A stretch of 64,000 nt of DNA from Siderastrea radians (taxonomy: Eukaryota; Cnidaria; Anthozoa; Scleractinia; Rhizangiidae): contig OZ024887.1 of the NCBI GenBank assembly GCA_964017195.1, forward strand, positions 1,484,501 to 1,548,500, in the 5' to 3' direction. Below, piece by piece: positions 57,951 to 64,000 of the stretch; position 1 is the first letter of the stretch, and every line of letters starts with the position of its first letter. The position numbers and the translations under genes are program-made. The notes below the pieces were generated by a model. The model was not told where the DNA came from. It saw only the letters and a list, made by a program, of their open reading frames with translations, and ran no database searches.

Positions 57951-58530
57951 AACTCTCTTCTTTTACGACCCATATATGCTTCAATAACTCCAATTAAGTC
58001 TTGTATTTTGACGCAAGTCGCTTCAAATCTCAGAGTCAGTTCACCCAAGGAAAGCATCTTTTCTTTGCAACCAAAACCAAAAAACGAACTAACATTAACC
58101 AAATGGGCAAAAAGTCGACTATCTCATGACTATCTTGTGATCTAGTGACTCATTCCATTGGGAAAGTCCCTTTGTATTACGTGTACATCATAGACGTTTT
58201 TCCGAGAATCATGTCATGCCATGGATTAAATTCCGAGAATAATGTATTACAATCCTAATTTTTGCTTTTTCATTCCCCATGATATAACATCATGGGAAAA
58301 TTTAGATTGAGAATTTTGCGATGATACCACATAGTAAAGCAATTTTTATAATTTTCCAAAAAAACTCGCTTTTTCATTAATAGATTTTTATGCTATTTCG
58401 ATGGAAGTTTTTTGGTCCCATTTTATGGAATAGATTTTGGTTCCAGAATGTAGAGTGCGTTTGAAGGGTTGCATGTGAGGAGGACACAATAGGGGCATTA
58501 TATGATACGTACTTAAGGCGCTGTACTAAC
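57951..58530. other. Right flank of the virus-like element, no recognised gene
   Basis: AT-rich DNA. A 73-codon plus-strand frame starting inside the terminal repeat has no recognisable features. Confidence 0.4.
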
Positions 58531-59250
58531 TTATGTGGGCTTCAAGTCCTTCCAATTACCTTGGTGGTTCCACAGAAAGGACAGTCCCCATAACCATCTC
58601 GAGGATTGCGGGAGATCTTTGGGACTCAGACCCCGAGGAGCATTGTCAGGGGGGCTGTTCTTTTCTGCATTCCTTGATTTGTTGCACTTGGTTTGCAACA
58701 AAGGTGTGAAAAGGATGTGCATCATTGTGGATGTATGCCTGAACGATTTTGTTATTGGTCCAGAACACTTATTCTATTTCATCTTATCTGAGCTATCGTT
58801 TCAGCATGTTGCTAACTCTGACGGACACCAGGGTAACTGCATGTTCAAGGTGCGGTATGGTGATCAGCTTTAAAGGCATCAAACATGCCTAACCCATCAC
58901 CAGTGAGCAGTGTAATTGGTTGCTTGTATCCACAAGATGAAGGTAAGAGCACTGGCCATAACCTTTTGTGCTAGCATCCAAGAAGTGATGTAACTCGACC
59001 TTCTTGAGGCTATCCATTTCTTTTAGCTTGACACATCTTGGAACTTCTATCATATCCAGAAGAGGAAGTTCACTTCGCCACATCTCCCACTTCACCCGTA
59101 GTTTCATCAGGTATTGCATCATCCCAACCTATGCTTTTCTTGCTGCAATATTCTTTTCCGTGAAAGCAGAAAGGGGCAGCAAAACCAAGTGGGTCGTATA
59201 CTGAGCTTACTGTTGATAAGATGCCATGCCTTGTCGGTGGTTAATCCTTA
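58531..59250 (-). pseudogene. BEL/Pao LTR retrotransposon, reverse transcriptase/RNase H remnant
   Basis: Minus-strand frames show STVSSVYDPLGFAAPF near 59210, then VKWEMWRSELPLLDMIEVPR and HFLDASTKGYGQCSYLHLVD from 59100 to 58950. Near 58650 comes NAPRGLSPKDLPQSSRW with GLSFLW. These are typical of the Pao polyprotein downstream of the polymerase core. Stops and shifts break it, and no LTRs were recognised. Confidence 0.85.
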
Positions 59251-59404
59251 ACCCTTTCACTACTATAAGCTAATGAGGCTCCAAAACCCTTGTTACTGAA
59301 TTACTAATTAGACACTAAAGAATTCACCAAAAATCAAAACATATATGCTCAGTAGATTATGAGGGAATATTATGCTTAATAAAAACCACAGAAACAACCT
59401 TTAT

Positions 59405-59440
<36 letters not shown>

Positions 59441-59757
59441 TAATCTTTAAAGAGGATACTCCCATTTTTTGGTCCCATTTGATGGAAACTTTGAATGCTG
59501 GTTTACTTATTTCGCCAACATATTTAACTATAAATGGAAATAGATACATTAAAATACTACGTGAAAGTATGCACCGTCCAAAACGTTCAAATTTACCGCC
59601 ATTACACATTTGATATCATGGTTGGTTTAAAGTAAAGTAAGCAATAAATGCGTGAAAACAACCTGTTTGTGTGTTCATTTTATACATATATTACATTAAA
59701 ATAGTTCAACGTCAAATTCTGATCGCATTTAAGTCCATTCAGGGCACTGAAAACAAT
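59251..59757. other. Gap with (AAT)n microsatellite
   Basis: Apart from an (AAT)12-like run at 59405-59440, nothing is recognised. Confidence 0.5.
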
Positions 59758-60480
59758 CTACTCAGCTTGTGCGTGGAAGTCATTGTGGCACGTTCGGCAA
59801 AGTGCGACCTTACAAAGCTTGCACTCGAATCGTGTCTCAATTTTGTAGCCTTTCGGTGTCCTTCTTCCAGCTTTGATGCATTGGACACACTTTCTTTTTC
59901 TTCCTTCCACTTTCACTGAAACATGCTCTTGCAAACCGACAACAGAGGCATTTGGGCCTTCGAGTGAACGTCGCTTTCGCTTTCTTTGCGAGAAGCCATT
60001 GATCAACTGTTTAGCTAATTCAAGGCAAAACTCAAGCATTGTTTCCTTTCGTCCACGGTGAACAGAAGAAAGAACAAAAGAATTACAAACAGATAAGTTG
60101 AACAGAAACCAAAAAATGTATCTATACCACTTTCGACACTACCAACCAGTAAAATAAAAGGAACAAAGCTGATCAGCACGATCAACTCCTCCCATGTTTG
60201 CTGTGTAGGTATCTGCAACAAGCGGTTTCTGGATTGTAATTTTGCGGGCGTTCTTTTTGCGTTGCACAGGCCGCGTTGGTGCAGTTGGTGAGATATTTGA
60301 AGACAGGAATGCCACATCTCGCTTTCCTGTACTTGTAGTGAGCAACGATAGCATGCTTTTCGTGGTGCTTGTATCAGTTTCAATCTCATCAGAATGAATG
60401 ATAGAGGTTGTCTGCTCTTCCTGATTACTAGGAGCGCCGTGACCTTCGACTTTGGCGGGTATGCTTTCACCTGAAAAAGA
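59758..60480 (-). pseudogene. piggyBac-type transposase, C-terminal part with one stop codon
   Basis: After an acceptor-like CTCTTTTTCAG at about 60473, the frame runs DVAFLSS, VADTYTANMGGVDRADQ and then TGW followed by an in-frame TAG near 60139. It continues in the same frame as RKWYRYIFWFLF and LELAKQLINGF. It ends with a zinc motif of cysteine pairs (CVQC, CKLCKVALCRTCHNDFH) typical of piggyBac proteins. Thus a single nonsense codon interrupts an otherwise well kept exon. The catalytic N-terminal part is not found upstream. Confidence 0.85.
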
Positions 60481-60489
60481 GTGGGAAAA

Positions 60490-61190
60490 TGTAAAAGAGA
60501 AAGAACAGCAATGTAAAGCAATAAATCACACTTACCTTTTCGTAGGTTGTGACAAATAGCAATATCCAAGGGAAAAGGTGATTTTTTGGTTGGATTTCTG
60601 GTTCTTCATTGCCAAAAAGCAACTACATGGCCTGTCATGGCAAAAATCCACCGTCATTTTCTCGCAAGCGAAAAAGCCATTTCTAATTTCCATTGTGCGA
60701 TTTCACCCCCTTTAAAAGCACTTTCACGCTTTGGTCTCTTTGCGTCATCTCTCTCGGCACGACTTCATGTAACTGTTGCGCTCCGCATGACTTCAGTATG
60801 TGGTTTGCGCTCACGTGTACAATTGCATTTCCCATCGCGTGACAGCAATCTATTATGTAATACAGGAAATGACTCGTCTATTTTCTAAGGTCATCTGGCA
60901 GTCATACCATCTCTATCAACCAATCAAAAATTGACCCATAAATTATTTTTTCCGATAAATTCATCAATTTCTGCATTTTGGTAAAACATCAGCTGTTTCT
61001 ACACCTATTTAAAATAAGTAAAGAATGATGTTTAAGGAAAGAATTATGTGTTTAAGAAAGATATTTACTCGAAGTAAACGGTGAGTTCATTTATTATTTG
61101 TTGTTACTTGTTGTTGATCCTTGTTAATGCGTCTTCTTTTGAGCATCTTACATATCTCGAATCGGTATGGTATCTTTTTCCGTTAACAGT
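60490..61190. other. Intergenic, no recognised gene
   Basis: Short frames only; nothing recognised. Confidence 0.4.
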
Positions 61191-61194
61191 ACTA

Positions 61195-62350
61195 TCAATA
61201 AACCAACGTTTTTTTTGCATCATCCTTGATTTTTAATTTATTTTCGAGTTTAGCTATTCTCTCTTCAAGTTGTTTTTTATTTTCGATGCTCACATTATAT
61301 TCTATCTTTTTGGTTTTGTTATTAGGATTAGATTTTATGTTTATTAATAGTTTGCCGTACTTTTCAGCGTATTCTTCGACATACCCGTTTTCAACCTTTT
61401 CTAAACTCTTTTTGTCATGACTCGGTGAATTACAAATTAGTTCTATTTTAGGGTTATTATTCTTATGTTTGAAAACCTGACTTTTGTTGTTAGATAAATG
61501 CCATTTGAGTCTGGTTTCTAGTTCTTCACAAGTTGATCCAATATATACCATCTTGTTGTCGAATGTTACCTTGTAGATCTTTCCGTTCTTGTATAAGCTG
61601 TTGAACTTACTATTGACTAATTCTAAAACTGGTTGTCTTCGGTCGAAATATTTATTATTCACTTCTTTGTTATTCAAATGTATGTAATCTAATTTGGTTG
61701 TTCGGCTCAATGCTGTATATAATTGTTTTTTGTCCATACGGTTTACATCGTAAATTTATGTTATACGGTTCGTTGATATCAGCACCTTGATATTTATACA
61801 CAGTTACACAGAAGCTTGGAATGAAGTTTTCGGAAAACTCTTTTTTATCGTACCATTCATTTTGAACTCTGAAACTATGGTCATCTATTTCTTCTGTAAC
61901 GAATTCCATTGTATTGAATATTTTTTGTCTTTTATGTTTTGTGTTGCAATTATTGGCATGTTCTGACAGACTTTGTAAGATTCCTTTTTGCCGTTGTACG
62001 TGAATTCTACGGTCTTATATCTTTTACCCTTTGTGAAATTGTCACAGCATTCGGTATTTACTTTTATCCTTGTTGAGTTCAGGTAGCAAATATTTTTGTA
62101 CAGTTTCTTATCAATTGGTTGGAAGTATGCAGATACCTTTCCGTATTTCAGGAATTTTTTCAATATCTCGTGTGTTTGTTCATCGTATCTACAAGATTTT
62201 TCAATATATTGAAGGGTTACTATATTCGGACACATTTCAAGAACTGTCTTCGATTTCAGATAGTTATAGCTTATTTGACTACCTGCTTCAACTGGTGAAC
62301 ATTGATTTGGATCACCGAACATATATATCTTATTATTGTTAGTAGTAATG
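61195..62350 (-). pseudogene. SF1 helicase fused to GIY-YIG endonuclease, frame-broken
   Basis: Three frames in order. First, 62350-61918 holds MFGDPNQCSPVEAG (helicase motif III type) and KSCRYDEQTHEILKKF. Second, about 61909-61745 holds FCVTVYKYQGADI. Third, 61743-61195 holds QLYTALSRTTKLDYIHL (motif VI), then a GIY-YIG nuclease domain (KIYKVTFDNKMVYIGST) and a lysine-rich coiled coil. The breaks are near 61915 and 61742. The Walker A region upstream of 62350 is missing and replaced by unrelated repeat DNA. Such helicases occur in Polinton-like and large DNA virus elements, so this is a remnant of another virus-like element, distinct from the HNH-tailed helicase at 50.7 kb. Confidence 0.8.
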
Positions 62351-62399
62351 TGGGTCACTATAAGTAAATTTATGCATAAACCTAGAACAATGGGGAACC

Positions 62400-62660
62400 C
62401 GCGAAGCGGGTTGAACCCTAAGTCGCGAAGCGGGTCTAACCCTAACTTGATTTGGGTTGTTAACCCTAGTCCGCCATGTTGGATTTGAACCCTAACTTTA
62501 TTTCTTAACCCTAACTTGAAGTCCGCCATTTTGGTTTCTTCTTCGTTCGCCATTTTGTTCCTTCGCCTGGAAGGTTTCTTCTCCATGTTGTTTCTTACGA
62601 AGCGAAGCTTCTAAGTCGCCATCTTGCTTCTTCGGCCGCCATATTGGTTTTGAAGTCTCT
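62400..62660. repeat. Cluster of AACCCTA motifs and CGCCAT(N)TTG motifs
   Basis: AACCCTA occurs five times between 62414 and 62515, in part within a 24-bp near-tandem unit with CGCGAAGCGGGT. CGCCATNTTG occurs at about 62472, 62524, 62548, 62617 and 62637; its complement CAANATGGCG resembles the YY1 recognition core. The segment lies at the break point of the helicase fragment. Confidence 0.7.
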
Positions 62661-62714
62661 TTGAGACTGAAAGTCTCTGTGAGACTTACAAGAAAAAAGA
62701 AAAAAGAATTTGGT

Positions 62715-62800
62715 TGTTGCTGCTGGATTCGAACCTGCAACAGAAGAAAGTATCCAATTAGTAACTTATTACCTACCCGATTGCGCCAGGCCGCGGCGGG
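62715..62800 (-). pseudogene. Degenerate tRNA-like sequence
   Basis: The minus strand has an A-box-like TGGCGCAATCGGGTAGG and a perfect B-box GGTTCGAATCC. The predicted acceptor arms do not pair and the T stem has a mismatch. Probably a tRNA pseudogene. Confidence 0.4.
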
Positions 62801-62835
62801 CTGATAAAGGAGTGAAATTGGTTGATAAAAAGAAT

Positions 62836-62906
62836 TACCTCAACTAGGACTCGAACCTAGATTTTTGCGGCCACAACGCACTGTCTTACCATTAGACGAT
62901 TGAAGT
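62836..62906 (-). tRNA. tRNA-His (anticodon GTG)
   Basis: A cloverleaf can be drawn: acceptor ACTTCAA/TTGAGGT with one G-U, D stem GTCT/AGAC, anticodon loop TTGTGGC in the family-typical context GCGTTGTGGCCGC, T stem CTAGG/CCTAG with loop TTCGAGT, discriminator A. It is 71 nt and needs the usual post-transcriptional G at position -1. The outermost anticodon stem pair is mismatched. Confidence 0.85.
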
Positions 62907-63067
62907 TTTGGTACCAGGGCTCCTAGCTTTAATCGAGATATTGGTATTTACACTGAACGCATCAGAGACCAACTCTCCCAAATAAACTCTAGTTACCTGG
63001 TACTTTTAATTTAGAAACAGGTTGTCTTATATATGACTTTGTCATTTTTCTCGCTTGCTTGTGGGAT

Positions 63068-63139
63068 GGCCCAGTGGCGCAACGGTAACGCGTCTGACTC
63101 CAAATCAGAAGATTAGTGGTTCGAATCCACTTTGGGTCA
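63068..63139 (+). tRNA. tRNA-Trp (anticodon CCA)
   Basis: Acceptor GGCCCAG/TTGGGTC (two G-U pairs), A-box TGGCGCAACGGTAACGCG, anticodon stem TCTGA/TCAGA with loop CTCCAAA, T stem AGTGG/CCACT with loop TTCGAAT, discriminator A. A TTTTT run one base after the end supplies a Pol III terminator. It is 72 nt, with one mismatch at the top of the D stem. Confidence 0.92.
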
Positions 63140-63213
63140 CTTTTTATTTCTTACGCAAAAATATTTTTTGCTGATATTACGCTTTATTGGTCATAACTTT
63201 TATTAAAATTGGT

Positions 63214-63229
63214 GGCTCCTAAAAGAGCC
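63214..63229 (-). terminator. Histone-type 3' stem-loop, copy 1
   Basis: Minus strand GGCTCTTTTAGGAGCC: six-base stem (one G-U), four-base loop TTTA, followed by ACC and preceded by CAAC. This fits the replication-dependent histone mRNA consensus (stem starting GGC, loop rich in T, 3' ACC). It starts 20 nt after the stop of the frame at 63249. Confidence 0.75.
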
Positions 63230-63248
63230 GTTGGTTTTTGTAGTAAAA

Positions 63249-63464
63249 CTACTCGTCGTCTTCGCTGTCGTACTCGTCGTCCTCTTCGTTTAAGCGGCAG
63301 TGGGTTGTTTTTCTCCAATTCTTTTCCTTACCGCGAAAGCCCTGCATTTCTAACAGCTTTCTCATACCGATGGTAATCTGCCAATTTCTTCTGCGACAGA
63401 ATTTCAGTTCAGTCAGCATATGGAAGGGGCCACAGCGACATATGTTCCACAGCTTTTCCAAAAC
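63249..63464 (-). CDS. Small-protein family, alternative 3' exon (copy 1)
   Basis: The frame is preceded on the minus strand by TTTTTTATTTTGCAG, a strong splice acceptor ending at 63465. It then reads VLEKLWNICRCGPFHMLTELK, which aligns with VLENFWDICDCGPFHMLREIH in copy 2. It ends in a very acidic tail (NEEDDEYDSEDDE). An ATG inside the presumed intron (63494) exists but would lack the conserved N-terminus. Most likely it is an alternative last exon spliced to the first exon at 63928-63809, in phase. Function unknown. Confidence 0.6.
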   Translation of the reverse strand, partial: VLEKLWNICRCGPFHMLTELKFCRRRNWQITIGMRKLLEMQGFRGKEKNWRKTTHCRLNEEDDEYDSEDDE

Positions 63465-63570
63465 CTGCAAAATAAAAAACGCATTATTGGTCAAAACTTT
63501 GTTGCTATCTTACGCAAAAATTCTTTTGCTAATATTACGCTTTTGGTCAAAAGCTTTCTTAAGATTTGGT

Positions 63571-63586
63571 GGCTCCTAAAGGAGCC
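63571..63586 (-). terminator. Histone-type 3' stem-loop, copy 2
   Basis: Minus strand GGCTCCTTTAGGAGCC: perfect six-base stem, loop TTTA, then ACCAAATC. A purine-rich AAGAAAGC starts about 10 nt on, as in the histone downstream element recognised by U7 snRNP. It starts 15 nt after the stop codon of the frame at 63602. Confidence 0.8.
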
Positions 63587-63601
63587 GTTTGTTTTGCTTC
63601 T

Positions 63602-63928
63602 CTACTGTTGCTCTTCTTGCTCCTCAGCAAATCGTTGATAAATCGGGTCAGGTTTTCGGCAACAGATTTGATGTTTAAAGATCACACTGTGGCGCGATCT
63701 TAAAAACTGTCTAATGCCGCAGAGAACTTTCCATTTTTTAGCGAAATGGATTTCACGCAACATATGAAATGGTCCGCAATCACAAATGTCCCAAAAGTTT
63801 TCAAGTACCTGGTGCACGCGTTGCAGTTGATCTCGGTGATGGGCGCGAATGGCTAACTGCGTGATGTAGAGTTGGATCTCTTCGGGCAGAAAATCCCAGT
63901 AGCTTCTTGTCTGAACAGCGTGAGCCAT
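63602..63928 (-). CDS. Small F-box-like protein, copy 2 (108 aa)
   Basis: The start at 63928 is in a strong context (AAACATGG). An inverted CCAAT (63979-63983) and a TATAAAG box (63971-63977) lie about 45-55 nt upstream, a compact promoter like that of histone genes. Residues 9-30 (SYWDFLPEEIQLYITQLA) resemble an F-box-type helix pair, so binding to a Skp1-like partner is possible but unproven. The second half shares the CGPFHML motif with copy 1. The join VHQ/VLE coincides with a donor-like CAG|GTACTT at 63808, so this reading may be the unspliced, alternative form. It ends before a histone-type stem-loop. Viral, transposon or host origin is undecided. Confidence 0.7.
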   Translation of the reverse strand: MAHAVQTRSYWDFLPEEIQLYITQLAIRAHHRDQLQRVHQVLENFWDICDCGPFHMLREIHFAKKWKVLCGIRQFLRSRHSVIFKHQICCRKPDPIYQRFAEEQEEQQ

Positions 63929-64000
63929 GTTTGCTTCTCAGAAATGAGTTGCTACATGATCAAATGGAACCTTTATAACCAATAACCATACCTCATAGAA

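Noticed and set aside
62400..62520. Chromosome end (telomere)
   Set aside because: The AACCCTA motifs are few, interrupted and embedded between genes, so this is not a telomere array.
61885..62586. Whole 233-codon frame as the helicase N-terminus
   Set aside because: Only the part after about 62350 is helicase-like; the first 75 or so codons are translated repeat DNA, so the true N-terminus is missing.
62715..62800. Functional third tRNA in the cluster
   Set aside because: The acceptor arms do not pair and the T stem is mismatched.
1..64000. CRISPR arrays, bacterial operons or ribosomal RNA genes
   Set aside because: No regularly spaced identical repeats of CRISPR type and no rRNA sequence were seen; gene structure is eukaryotic throughout.

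Overview
The window looks like nuclear DNA of an anthozoan cnidarian, probably a stony coral. It has animal genes split by GT-AG introns, a single-exon Shaker-type potassium channel, many tRNA-derived SINEs and short inverted-repeat elements of the kind common in corals, and a dense load of hAT, piggyBac, Penelope, BEL/Pao and virus-like elements. Everything here was read by eye. Exon borders were accepted only where splice sites and reading phase agree.

Region 1 (1-9.4 kb): the 3' part of a Kv1/Shaker-type channel runs off the left edge, followed by repeat-rich intergenic DNA. Region 2 (7-25 kb): a complete LIN54 gene (DREAM/MuvB DNA-binding subunit) lies on the minus strand with 13 coding exons, 588 codons plus stop. 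A frame-broken rhodopsin-type GPCR, two copies of a dispersed repeat, SINEs and MITEs sit in its introns. Region 3 (25-34 kb): divergent from LIN54 is a complete selenoprotein U gene. It has an in-frame UGA in a U-x-x-C motif, four coding exons, a convincing SECIS hairpin in the 3' UTR and a poly(A) signal. LIN54 and SELENOU probably share a CCAAT-box bidirectional promoter.

Region 4 (34-50.6 kb) is transposon-rich: MITEs, a fold-back of AATCAAT motifs, a Penelope remnant, a frame-broken hAT with target duplications, a piggyBac remnant, and an apparently intact hAT with a five-exon transposase, matching ends and a 6-bp target duplication.

Region 5 (50.6-64 kb) is the most unusual. A 6,318-bp AT-rich element has 294-bp terminal inverted repeats differing at one base, each tipped by a 61-nt imperfect palindrome. 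It carries an intact protein-primed family B DNA polymerase, a late-transcription-factor/TFIIB-like zinc protein, a duplicated two-repeat protein, a small membrane-protein frame and a coiled-coil/proline-repeat protein, but no visible integrase or capsid gene. It sits in or next to an older related element (helicase/HNH remnant on the left). Further right are BEL/Pao and piggyBac remnants and a broken helicase-GIY-YIG gene, then tRNA-His and tRNA-Trp genes. The window ends with a small gene family whose two alternative 3' ends each carry a hairpin matching the replication-dependent histone mRNA stem-loop.

The host genes (channel, LIN54, SELENOU) have no obvious joint function; LIN54 and SELENOU are linked only by their head-to-head arrangement. 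The virus-like cluster is the best candidate for an undescribed system: a minimal linear replicon that encodes its own protein-primed polymerase and its own transcription factor.
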